This document shows, piece after piece, positions 20,496-28,110 of a DNA stretch of 34,213 nucleotides (position 1 is its first letter; each line of letters starts with the position of its first letter). The position numbers and the translations under genes are program-made. Origin of the DNA: Planctomycetota bacterium (GTDB lineage: Bacteria; Planctomycetota; B15-G4); NCBI GenBank assembly GCA_029259725.1, contig JAJDER010000062.1:1-34213 (forward strand), read 5' to 3'. The notes beneath the pieces were generated by a model. That model did not search any database. It was not told where the DNA came from and worked only from the letters and a program-made list of their open reading frames with translations.

Positions 20496-21767
20496 TCAGG
20501 GCGTGGAGTCGTCGAGCAGGACCAGCGCGCGACCGCCGGACAGCGCGACCTCGCCACCGCCCTGGAACGCGGCCTGGGCGTGCAGCGTGAGCGGCAGGAC
20601 GCCCGGTCCGAAGGGATCCACCGTGGACGTCGTGAAGCTCAGCTCACCGTTGCCGTCCAGGACGCCGAGCAGGATGGCCTGGAACGGCGAGGCCAGCAGG
20701 AACGCGCCGCCGAGCGAGCCGAACGTGAACTGCAACGACGGGCCCGACGACAGCAGGCCGAAGGCCAGTTCCCCGGGCGCGCCCGTGAAGGTGACGGTGA
20801 TGGTCTCGAGTTCACGCACGGGGCTGGTCATGGAGAACGACCTGGCGTCGCCCGGCAGCGTGTCCAGCGAGCCCGAGGAGATCTCGGTCACCAGGCCCTC
20901 GGGTCCCGGGTCACAGAGCGCGTCGGCGCCGCCGCCGGGGCCCGCCGTGAGGGTCGTGTCGCGCAGGGTCACCTGGGGCTGGCCGTCGCCGAGCACGAGC
21001 GCCGTGCCGCCGGGGCCTCCGTTGCCGCACAGGATCACGACCTCGAAGGGACCGCCGTCGCCGCCGGTGCCGCCCGTGACCGACGAACCGGAGAGGTAGA
21101 CCTGCCCGCTGTGCACCAGCAGCCCCGCGCCCCCGGGCGAGCCGTCGACGAGACCGGCGGCGCCGTTGCTGCCCTTGCCGCCGACGATCACCGAGTCGTG
21201 GATGGCCACCTTCGAGGACTCGATCTCGACGCCCGCGTCGTCACTGCCGGCGAAGACGCCGGCGATCGTGCAGTCGCTCACCATGACGTTGGCGCACTCC
21301 GAGATCGACAGCCCGGCGATGTCCGGTTCCCCGAACAGGCCCTGGGCCATGCCGCGCAGGTGGCAGTCCTGGAGCCACACGGCGCCGTCGTTCTGCTCGA
21401 GCCGGACGACGGCCGCGGGCAGGATCGCCGGCGCGGGACCGAGGCCGCTGAGCACGACGCGCTGGCCGGCGGGGATGTTCTTCACGAAGGAGATGGGGTT
21501 GCTGGAGAAGAAGAGCACCTCGGCGCCGACGTCGGCACTGACCACCAGCGGCTTTGCGTCGATCGTGAAGGGCAGGTAGGTGCCGCTGCGGACGAGGATC
21601 GTGTCACCGCCCACGGCGATGTCGACGGCATCCTGGATCTGGAGCAGGTCGGAGCCGGGGCCGCCGTTCACGTCCACGATCCAGATCGTGCCCGCGCAGA
21701 GTGGCGCGGCGACGAGGGCGAGAAGCGCGACCAGGGCCGTGACGAAACGGGGAGTCTGCGACGACAT
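20496..21767 (-). CDS. Secreted parallel beta-helix protein with planctomycete-type C-terminal domain
   Basis: From ATG 21767 (CCGGAGAATCCCG upstream on the minus strand) the 423-residue protein has a signal peptide (VTALVALLALVAAPLCAG), then IQDAVDIAVGGDTILVRSGT, the classic start of a right-handed beta-helix of the pectate-lyase type, and repeated short strands (LSISECANVMVSDCTIAGVF, VEIESSKVAIHDSVIVGG). Gly-rich turns follow. The last 100 residues (FTFGSLGGAFLLASPF, GNGELSFTTSTVDPFGPG, LPLTLHAQAAF) form a beta module that I associate with extracellular planctomycete proteins. No catalytic residues are evident. Confidence 0.75.
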   Translation of the reverse strand: MSSQTPRFVTALVALLALVAAPLCAGTIWIVDVNGGPGSDLLQIQDAVDIAVGGDTILVRSGTYLPFTIDAKPLVVSADVGAEVLFFSSNPISFVKNIPAGQRVVLSGLGPAPAILPAAVVRLEQNDGAVWLQDCHLRGMAQGLFGEPDIAGLSISECANVMVSDCTIAGVFAGSDDAGVEIESSKVAIHDSVIVGGKGSNGAAGLVDGSPGGAGLLVHSGQVYLSGSSVTGGTGGDGGPFEVVILCGNGGPGGTALVLGDGQPQVTLRDTTLTAGPGGGADALCDPGPEGLVTEISSGSLDTLPGDARSFSMTSPVRELETITVTFTGAPGELAFGLLSSGPSLQFTFGSLGGAFLLASPFQAILLGVLDGNGELSFTTSTVDPFGPGVLPLTLHAQAAFQGGGEVALSGGRALVLLDDSTP

Positions 21768-21932
21768 CGGGATTCTCCGGAGAGCGTGGCCCCCAGTGTA
21801 CGGCACGGCGCCGGGGGCGGTGCGCCGGTGTCATCACCGTCGGCCCGCGCCCGGTGTCACACCGGGCTGCTGCGATATGCTGCGGGCGCCAAGCCCCGGA
21901 TATCGCCCGCTGCGGCCGTCGTGGCCGCCTCA

Positions 21933-21960
21933 CGAGACACTCCCCGAGACACTCCCCGAG
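21933..21960 (+). repeat. 12-bp tandem repeat before the VOC gene
   Basis: CGAGACACTCCC occurs twice in tandem and is followed by a partial third copy (CGAG), ending nine bases before the ATG at 21969. It carries no strong ribosome binding site and may affect initiation. Confidence 0.6.
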
Positions 21961-21968
21961 GACGGACC

Positions 21969-22727
21969 ATGATCGACGGCTCGCACACGATCCTCTCCAG
22001 CACCAACCCGGATGCCGACCGCGCCTTCCTGCGCGACGTGCTCGGTCTCCCGCACGTCGACGTCGGTGACGGCTGGCTGATCTTCGGGCTGCCGCCGTCC
22101 GAGGTGGCCGTGCACCCCTCCGAGAAGAACGACGTCCACGAGTTCCATCTGATGTGCCCCGACGTCGAGGCCTTCATCGCCGAGATGGCGAAGCACGACG
22201 TGCCGTGTTCGGACGTGTCGGACCGGGGCTGGGGTCTGCTCACCGAGGTCACCCTGCCGGGTGGCGGAAAGCTCGGCGCCTATCAGCCGCGTCACGCGCG
22301 CCCCGAGCCGGCGCGGACGCCCTCCACGCTCTACCCGAGCCTGTCCTACGACGATGCGCCCGCTGCCCTCGACTGGCTCGAGCGCGCCTTCGGTTTCCAG
22401 CGCCGACTCGTGGTGCCGGGGCCGGAAGGCACGGTCATGCACTCGGAGTTGAGCCTCGGCTCGAGCGTGGTCATGGTGAGCAGCGCGCGCCCCGATCAGG
22501 GCCGGCTGTCGCCCGCGGGCCTGGCCGGAGTGAACGCCGCGTTGTCGGTCTTCGTCGACGACCCGGACGCCCACCACGCCCGCGCCGTCGAGGTCGGTGC
22601 GAACATCGTGGAGGGCCTGGTGGACGCCGAGTACGGCGCGCGCGGGTACCTGGCCAAGGACCCCGAGGGCCACCTGTGGTACTTCGGCAACTATCGCCCC
22701 GGCGCCTGGTGGGACCAGCAGGCCTAG
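21969..22727 (+). CDS. Two-domain VOC-superfamily protein
   Basis: The 252-residue protein has two glyoxalase-type modules. The first (residues about 3-107: HTILSSTNPDADRAFLRDVL, VDVGDGWLIFGLPP, HEFHLMCPDVEAFIAEM) is followed by a second (about 120-245: PSLSYDDAPAALDWLERAFG, FQRRLVVPGPEG.., ALSVFVDDPDAHHARAVEVG, GYLAKDPEGHLWYFG). The second resembles PhnB-like modules. Metal ligands are not obvious in all expected places. A dioxygenase, isomerase or binding role is possible. Confidence 0.85.
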   Translation: MIDGSHTILSSTNPDADRAFLRDVLGLPHVDVGDGWLIFGLPPSEVAVHPSEKNDVHEFHLMCPDVEAFIAEMAKHDVPCSDVSDRGWGLLTEVTLPGGGKLGAYQPRHARPEPARTPSTLYPSLSYDDAPAALDWLERAFGFQRRLVVPGPEGTVMHSELSLGSSVVMVSSARPDQGRLSPAGLAGVNAALSVFVDDPDAHHARAVEVGANIVEGLVDAEYGARGYLAKDPEGHLWYFGNYRPGAWWDQQA

Positions 22728-22761
22728 GCGCGGGGGCCACGAACACGACGGGAGGTGCAAG

Positions 22762-23142
22762 CTGGGCAAGCTGAGAGCTGGGGCCGCGTGGGTGCTCGCG
22801 TTGATCCTGATCGCCTTCGGGAGCAACGCCTTCTTCGACTTCATGCCGCCGCCGCCGGACGTGGAGGGCCAGGGCGTCGCGCTGCTGGAGGCCATGCGTG
22901 ACGGCGGCCTGATGGTGCCGATCGCGTTGAGCCACATCCTCGTGGGGGTGCTGTTGCTCGTGCCGAGCTGGCGCTTCCTCGGCGCGCTGGCGCAGTTGTC
23001 GATGACTCTCGGCATCGTCGCCTTCCACGTGACCATGATGCCCGAGGGGCTGCCGCCCGCGCTCGTGCTGCTCGTGCTCAACGGGATCGTGCTGGCGGAT
23101 GGCGAGCGGCTTGCCGCCCTTCGCGGTCCGACGGCGTCCTGA
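22762..23142 (+). CDS. DoxX-like small membrane protein, probable CTG start
   Basis: The reading frame has no ATG, GTG or TTG near the beginning of the homologous region. A CTG at 22762 stands five bases after a perfect GGGAGGT (22750-22756) and gives a 126-residue protein: GKLRAGAAWVLALILIAFGS, NAFFDFMPPPPDVE, then three more membrane segments. The pattern (an aromatic F-x-x-FxxMPPPP loop after helix 1) is that of DoxX-family proteins, quinone-linked or of unknown function. The stop is 15 bases from the next gene. Confidence 0.65.
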   Translation: MGKLRAGAAWVLALILIAFGSNAFFDFMPPPPDVEGQGVALLEAMRDGGLMVPIALSHILVGVLLLVPSWRFLGALAQLSMTLGIVAFHVTMMPEGLPPALVLLVLNGIVLADGERLAALRGPTAS

Positions 23143-23156
23143 CGGGGGCGGCACGG

Positions 23157-23834
23157 GTGCTGACCACGAGCATCGCCGCCCGGGCGTCGGTGATGCTCAT
23201 GGCCGTCTTCGTGCTCGCGATGGGGCGGGCCATCGCGGCCTATCCCGGCGGCAGCTGGGCCGACGCGGGGGCGGAGGGTTTCACCTTCTGGGTCAACTAC
23301 TGGTGCGACCTGCTGCGCTCGGTCGGGATGGACGGCCGACCCAACGCAGCGGCGGCGTTCCTGGCGCGACTGGCCTTCTTCGCCCTCGCGGCGAGCCTGG
23401 TCGGTTTCTGGGTCGCCGTGGGGCCGCTCTTCGCGTCGACGCGGTCGGCGCGCGTCGTGCTCGTGGTGGGTTCGCTCGCGTCGCTGACGACGGTCTCCAT
23501 GGCGCTGGCTCCCTACGACTCCTACCGGGTGCTCCACAGCGTGCTCTCGCTGCTCGCCGGCGGTCTGGGCTTCGCGGCCGCGGCTCCGGTGATCGTGACC
23601 ACGGCGCGGTCCTTTCCGCGGGCCTGGGCCTGCCGTGCCGCCGGTGTCGCCTTCGTGCTCACGGGCGGTGCCAACGGGGTCGTCTACGCGATGCTCGTGG
23701 TGCAAGGTGGGGGCGACAGCGTGGCGTTGCCCGTGATCCAGAAGCTGGCCACGCTGGGCCTGCTGGCCTGGATGGCGACCACGCTGATGCTCGTCTCCGA
23801 TGCTCGTACGCGGGCTGCCACCCGCGGCCCATGA
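23157..23834 (+). CDS. Six-helix membrane protein of unknown function
   Basis: Starting at GTG 23157, the 225-residue protein has about six membrane segments, with TFWVNYWCDLLRSVGMDGRP in the first periplasmic loop and a final SDARTRAATRGP tail. The LxxDLxR-type loop and layout recall DUF998-like proteins, but the match is not firm. It lies close behind the DoxX-like gene and probably shares its transcript. Confidence 0.65.
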   Translation: MLTTSIAARASVMLMAVFVLAMGRAIAAYPGGSWADAGAEGFTFWVNYWCDLLRSVGMDGRPNAAAAFLARLAFFALAASLVGFWVAVGPLFASTRSARVVLVVGSLASLTTVSMALAPYDSYRVLHSVLSLLAGGLGFAAAAPVIVTTARSFPRAWACRAAGVAFVLTGGANGVVYAMLVVQGGGDSVALPVIQKLATLGLLAWMATTLMLVSDARTRAATRGP

Positions 23835-23840
23835 CTCGCC

Positions 23841-23874
23841 CGGAGCGGTACGCATGCTGGAGCGGTACGCATGA
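23841..23874 (+). repeat. 17-bp tandem duplication spanning a start codon
   Basis: GGAGCGGTACGCATG is present twice, 17 bases apart (ATG at 23854 and 23871). The first ATG opens a six-codon frame (MLERYA) that stops at the TGA overlapping the second ATG. Confidence 0.8.
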
Positions 23875-24356
23875 TCGATGATCTCATCCTTGGCTGGCGC
23901 ACTCACCAGGCCATCAACCTGATGCTGCTGGACGCGGTGAGCGACGAGGGTCTCGCGGCGTCGCTGTCGACTCGCGGTGGGCGTGACGTGGCGCGCCAGT
24001 TCGCGCACGTGCACGACGTGCGCGTCCACCAGGTGGACAAGCGCGCCAGGCCGCTCGCCGGATCGCTGCAGCGCTTCCAGGCGAAGGGTCAGGCGACGGT
24101 CACGCCGACGCGCGCGCAACTGAGACGCGCGTTGAAGGCCTCGGCCGATGCCGTGGAGCGACTGCTCGTCGGCGTGGCCACCGACGAGCCCGGCTACCGG
24201 GGCATGCGCAAGGGACTCTTCAGCACCTACGGCTACTTCATCGCGCACGAGAGTCACCACCGCGGGAGCATCCTGCTGACGCTCAAGCAGTCCGGGCACC
24301 ATCCGGAGAAGGCGGTACGCGACGGGATCTGGGGCTGGGACCAGGTGAAGCTCTGA
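23871..24356 (+). CDS. DinB-family protein
   Basis: The 161-residue four-helix protein shows LGWRTHQAINLMLLDAVSDE, RDVARQFAHVHDVRVHQVDK, and the C-terminal metal-site pair in IAHESHHRGSILLTLKQSGH. Histidines H47 and two in HESHH fit the DinB metal triad. Such proteins are stress-linked, with mostly unknown chemistry. ATG 23871 is the second copy of a duplicated start region. Confidence 0.85.
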   Translation: MIDDLILGWRTHQAINLMLLDAVSDEGLAASLSTRGGRDVARQFAHVHDVRVHQVDKRARPLAGSLQRFQAKGQATVTPTRAQLRRALKASADAVERLLVGVATDEPGYRGMRKGLFSTYGYFIAHESHHRGSILLTLKQSGHHPEKAVRDGIWGWDQVKL

Positions 24357-24537
24357 GCGGCACGGGGCTGGGGTCAAATCCCCATGGGTGCCGGCGCTGG
24401 TCGATCTCCCGGGGCGCGGGTAGCCTTGAGCTGTCGACGCCGGATCCGGTGTCCCCCCCCCCGCGAGCCGTTCCCCGACGGCTCGCCCCCGACCGCAGTG
24501 GCTTCACGGGCAGGGCCACGCCTGGAGCGAAAGCTTG

Positions 24538-26997
24538 ATGTCTCTCTCCCATCACGGGACCACCGTCCCGTTCCGCCGCGCGTTCGTCTCGTGCGCGGCC
24601 ACCGCCGTCGCCTTCGTGGCCCTGGCCGCCGACACCCCGGCCGCAACCGGCGGCGTCACGCAGGATTTCCTGGTCACCTCGCTGCAGGTCAACCAGGTCA
24701 TCCAGACCGGTTCGACTCCGCTGACCGCCGGCCGCTCCACCATGGTCCGCGCCACGGTCCGGATGACGGACTTCTCCCAGCAGCCGGTCTTCGTCGATGG
24801 CCTGATGCGCGTGTTCAAGGGTGGTGTCGAGGTCGCCGACTCGCCCGTCTTCAGCAGCAACGGTCCGTTCCCGGCGACCGTCCCGCCCGGTCCCGAGACG
24901 GATGGCGACGCGCGCCTGAACTTCATCTTCGTCGCGCCCGCGGGCAACGACATCGTGGTCGAGGTCGAGATCAACCCGGCCGGCCCGAACTTCGTGCCCG
25001 AGGTCAACACGGCCAACAACAAGAAGGCCAGCGCGCCGCTGACCTTCACCGAGCGCAACGTGCCCGAGATGGCCTTCGCGCCCATCGACTACCGCCCGAC
25101 CGGCGGCCCGACGCCCAACCTGCCCGACCCGGCGCTGATCGAGCCCGGCGTGGGCGACAGCTTCATCCAGGGCATCTACCCGGGCAAGGACTGGTACTAC
25201 CACCGCATCGACGCGCCCAGCAAGCTGTGGACCTCGTCGCTGTCCGGCAGTGGCAGCGCGCTCAACAACTCGCTGACGGTCGACGCCGGCCTGATGGTCC
25301 CGCAGCCCGACTTCATCTACGGCTGGGTCCCCGGCTCGCTGCCCTACAACGGTCAGTCGATCATCGGTGGCGTCGCCTCCATGGGCAACACGCAGCCGAT
25401 CCGCCACCAGCGCACCTTCGCGCACGAGGTGGGGCACTGCACCGGCCTGTTCCACAACAGCGTCGTGAACAACATCCTGGGCATCGACGTCGAGCACCAC
25501 CTGAACCTCACCGAGGGTCTGCCACAGTTCAAGGTGCCCAACCTGAACGACATCATGGTGCCCGGTCTGCTCACCCCCCAGGCGTGGATCAGCCCGCTCA
25601 ACTACGGCAACTTCCTCAACCATCCTTCGTGGTCACCGAGCAGTGACGCGCTGACCTTCGACGGCGGCGACGACGGTCCGCAGCTCATGCTCGCGGGTGT
25701 CTGGAACACGTCGACCGGCGCGGTGGAGATCACCGATGTGCTCGAGGTGCCTGCCGGTCACGTGACGGCCGCCGCGCCCCTGGGCCAGGCCGACCTGCTG
25801 GTCCAGGCGTTCGACGGCACCAGCGTGGTGCGCTCGCTTCCGATCGCATCGCGGTCCAGCAACGACACCTGCACCGGGTGCGCCGAGCACGGAGACGCCG
25901 ACTCGGCCTTCCAGACGCCGATCCTCGGCTTCACGGTCAACCTGCCAGCGGGCACGCCGCTGGATCGCCTGGTCGTGAGCCAGGCCGGCGCTCGTCCCGC
26001 GTCCACGGTCACGCTGCTGCGTTCGGCGGCGATGCCGGAGGTGACCTTCACCTCGCCCGTGAACGGTGCGCTGGTCGATGGCCAGGTCTCCTGGACGGCG
26101 GCGGATGCCGACGGCGACGCGCTCACGTACTACCTGCTGTACAGCCCCGACGGCGAGCGCATGGTGCCGCTGGCCACGACGATCTCCGAGAACAGCTGGA
26201 GCGTCGATCTGGGTGCGCTGCCGGCCTTCGTGAACGGCGTGGGCCACTTCGAACTCATCGCCAGCGACGGCCTCAACGTCGTGCGCGTGGAGAGCGACGT
26301 GCTCGGCGGTTCCGAGACGTACTTCGGTGAGGGCGGCAACCCGCCGTGGGTCGAGGTCGTCACGCCGGACGATGGCTACACCTTCCTGGAGGGCGCGACG
26401 GTCATCCTGCACAGCTCCGGCTGGGACCTGGAGGACCGCGCGATCGAGGACGCCGGCATCAGCTGGGCGTCGGATCTCGACGGCCCGCTCGGCGGCGGTC
26501 GCGTGACCTCCGCGCAGCTCTCGGCGGGCACTCACCAGATCACGGTCACGGCCGTGGATTCGGGCGGGCTGATGGCGACCGACACGGCCACGGTCGAGGT
26601 CACCGCGCGGGACCTGCCCACCGGCGGGGGTGGCCTCGTGTGCCAGGCCGACCTCGGCTTCGGGGGCCCGGGCAGCTCGGTGCTGAGCGTGTGCGGCGGC
26701 GACCTGTCGTCAGGCAACGACGCGACCCTGTCGATCACCGGCGCGCCGGCGAGCACGATGCTCTGGTTGGCCTCCGGTCTGGTGAACGACCCGCAGCCGC
26801 TCAAGGGCGGGCTGCTCGTGCCCAACCCGGCCACGATCCTCGTGCCGGGTGTCACCGACGGCGCGGGCGAGGTGACCCTGCCGGTGCCGGGTGGTCTCGG
26901 TCCGGCCACCTTCTACACCCAGGCCGTGGTCGTCGATGGCGGGCAGGCGCTCGGCTTCGGCTTCAGCAACGCGGTGGAGATCGTCCTGCTCCCGTAG
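24538..26997 (+). CDS. Large secreted metzincin-type metalloprotease
   Basis: The 819-residue product has a signal peptide (CAATAVAFVALAADTPAA) and a CARDB-like beta domain (LQVNQVIQTGSTPLTAGRST, ...ADSPVFSSNGPFPATVPPG, EVNTANNKK). The protease zinc site HEVGHCTGLFH at about residue 295 fits the HExxHxxGxxH metzincin signature, with Glu as catalytic base. The downstream Met-turn could be in DIMVPGLL (about 340). Two Ig-like domains follow (TSPVNGALVDGQVSWTAADA; VTPDDGYTFLEGATVIL) and a C-terminal beta module ending GFGFSNAVEIVLLP, like other planctomycete exported proteins. ATG 24538 follows GGAGCG. It probably degrades extracellular protein. Confidence 0.85.
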   Translation: MSLSHHGTTVPFRRAFVSCAATAVAFVALAADTPAATGGVTQDFLVTSLQVNQVIQTGSTPLTAGRSTMVRATVRMTDFSQQPVFVDGLMRVFKGGVEVADSPVFSSNGPFPATVPPGPETDGDARLNFIFVAPAGNDIVVEVEINPAGPNFVPEVNTANNKKASAPLTFTERNVPEMAFAPIDYRPTGGPTPNLPDPALIEPGVGDSFIQGIYPGKDWYYHRIDAPSKLWTSSLSGSGSALNNSLTVDAGLMVPQPDFIYGWVPGSLPYNGQSIIGGVASMGNTQPIRHQRTFAHEVGHCTGLFHNSVVNNILGIDVEHHLNLTEGLPQFKVPNLNDIMVPGLLTPQAWISPLNYGNFLNHPSWSPSSDALTFDGGDDGPQLMLAGVWNTSTGAVEITDVLEVPAGHVTAAAPLGQADLLVQAFDGTSVVRSLPIASRSSNDTCTGCAEHGDADSAFQTPILGFTVNLPAGTPLDRLVVSQAGARPASTVTLLRSAAMPEVTFTSPVNGALVDGQVSWTAADADGDALTYYLLYSPDGERMVPLATTISENSWSVDLGALPAFVNGVGHFELIASDGLNVVRVESDVLGGSETYFGEGGNPPWVEVVTPDDGYTFLEGATVILHSSGWDLEDRAIEDAGISWASDLDGPLGGGRVTSAQLSAGTHQITVTAVDSGGLMATDTATVEVTARDLPTGGGGLVCQADLGFGGPGSSVLSVCGGDLSSGNDATLSITGAPASTMLWLASGLVNDPQPLKGGLLVPNPATILVPGVTDGAGEVTLPVPGGLGPATFYTQAVVVDGGQALGFGFSNAVEIVLLP

Positions 26998-27013
26998 GCG
27001 CGGGTGCAGGCGT

Positions 27014-27069
27014 GAACCCGGCCCCGTCGGCTGTCCCTTCCCAGGGAACGCCGGCGGGGTCGGTCGTTC
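27014..27069. terminator. Long stem-loop between convergent genes
   Basis: GAACCCGGCCCCG..GGC..TCCCT pairs stepwise with AGGGA..GCC..CGGGGTCGG..GTTC across about 55 bases, between the metalloprotease stop (26997) and the reverse MmcQ/YjbR stop (27068). It is a good bidirectional terminator candidate. Confidence 0.6.
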
Positions 27070-27439
27070 ACCGCGCTCGCAACGCGTCGAGCGCCTTGAC
27101 CATGCGCTTGAGCGCCACCTGCCGGTAGCTGTCCTCGAGGATCGCCTCGGCGACGTCCCAGGGCACCTCGTCGGCGTAGAAGCTGACCCAGCCGTGGTGG
27201 CCGACGTACTGCGGGATGAAGAAGCCGTCCTGTCGGATCCAGCGGGCCTGCTGCCCCAGGGTCTGCTTCACGCCGATGCAGGGCAGGCCGTCGTCGGCGC
27301 CCCAGGTGGCGAAGATCTTCTTGCCGGCGCGGAAGGTGGGGTGGCCCCAGGCTTCGACTTCGGCCGTCTCGGGGAGCGAGTCGGTGAATCGGCGCAGGCG
27401 GGTCAGGGACGGATGGCGCCTCGGCGCGGGGCTCTCCAT
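27068..27439 (-). CDS. MmcQ/YjbR-family protein
   Basis: The 123-residue protein begins at ATG 27439. It shows the CyaY-like fold pattern of this family: LRRFTDSLPETAEVEAWGHP, FRAGKKIFATWG, then GWVSFYADEVPWDVAEAILE and a C-terminal helix with YRQVALKRM. Members are described as possible DNA-binding proteins of unknown role. It is divergent from the DUF2237 gene, with 70 bases between them. Confidence 0.85.
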   Translation of the reverse strand: MESPAPRRHPSLTRLRRFTDSLPETAEVEAWGHPTFRAGKKIFATWGADDGLPCIGVKQTLGQQARWIRQDGFFIPQYVGHHGWVSFYADEVPWDVAEAILEDSYRQVALKRMVKALDALRAR

Positions 27440-27509
27440 GTCGACGAGGATAACCCGGGTTCGCCGTGGGCGCATAGGATGGCGGACCCCTTCCTCGAGG
27501 ACCACTCCC

Positions 27510-27881
27510 ATGGCACGCAACGTGCTGGGAACCGCACTGGCTGACTGCAGCCGGGACCCGCTCACCGGCTGGCTGCGTGATGGTTGTTGCAACACCGGCC
27601 CCGGCGACACGGGCCTGCACCTGGTGTGTGTGCGCGTCACCGACGCTTTCCTCGCGTTCAGTCGCGCCCACGGGAACGACCTCTCCACGCCGCACCCCGA
27701 GTTCGGGTTCCCCGGCTTGAAGGCCGGCGATCAGTGGTGCCTGTGCGTGCTGCGCTGGAAGGAGGCGCTCGAGGCCGGTTGCGCGCCGCAGGTCGTGCTC
27801 GAAGCGACGCACATGTCGACGATCGAGTTCGTGGACCTCGCCGACCTGCAAGCGCACGCCGCGACGACCGACGCCAGCTGA
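27510..27881 (+). CDS. DUF2237-family protein
   Basis: The 123-residue protein matches DUF2237 (PF09996): MARNVLGTALADCSRDPLTG, WLRDGCCNTGPGDTGLHLVC, VRVTDAFLAFSRAHGNDLST, then P.FGFPGLKAGDQWCLC, RWKEALEAGCAPQVVLEATH and a final STIEFVDLADL. Cysteines are conserved in the family; the biochemical role is unknown. TAGGAT at 27475-27480 could be its -10 element. Confidence 0.9.
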   Translation: MARNVLGTALADCSRDPLTGWLRDGCCNTGPGDTGLHLVCVRVTDAFLAFSRAHGNDLSTPHPEFGFPGLKAGDQWCLCVLRWKEALEAGCAPQVVLEATHMSTIEFVDLADLQAHAATTDAS

Positions 27882-27928
27882 GTCGGGAGTCACCCACCCG
27901 GCACGCGTCCGTCCTCGGGCGTCGCGCA

Positions 27929-28110
27929 CTAGCCTGGACTTCTCACCAGCTTCTGCTGCGGAATCACCAGGACCTCCATGGCTGCGTCGAGCGGCGCGGT
28001 CGATGCTCGACGGGGTGTGCACCCCGCCTCCGCGTCGACCACGCCGCTGCTCCTTGCCACGAAGGCCCGGGCGCCCCCTCGCGACGAAGCTGGTGAGAAG
28101 TCCAGGCTAG
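27929..28110. mobile_element. 182-bp MITE-like element with perfect 24-bp inverted ends
   Basis: CTAGCCTGGACTTCTCACCA (first 20 of 24 bases, 27929-27952) is the exact reverse complement of 28087-28110. The outermost CTAG may be a palindromic 4-bp target duplication, leaving 20-bp terminal repeats. The 134-bp core has no convincing gene; it includes a 7-bp hairpin (CGGGGTG-TG-CACCCCG, 28011-28026). It is too small for a transposase, so a full IS elsewhere would have to move it. The right CTAG holds the stop codon of the reverse oxidoreductase gene. Confidence 0.7.

Noticed and set aside
20466-22727. A single 753-codon + strand protein
   Set aside because: Only its last 252 codons (from 21969) look like protein (VOC); the rest is antisense to the beta-helix gene.
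21930-24377. An 815-codon minus strand frame
   Set aside because: His/Arg-rich shadow of VOC, DoxX-like, membrane and DinB genes on the + strand.
24368-24395. GGGGTCAAATCCCC as a tRNA T-arm
   Set aside because: The loop lacks the TTC core and no acceptor, D or anticodon arms are present nearby.
24453-24462. Run of ten C as a phase-variable tract
   Set aside because: It lies in non-coding DNA 75 bases before the metalloprotease start and not between obvious promoter boxes; no evidence of variation.
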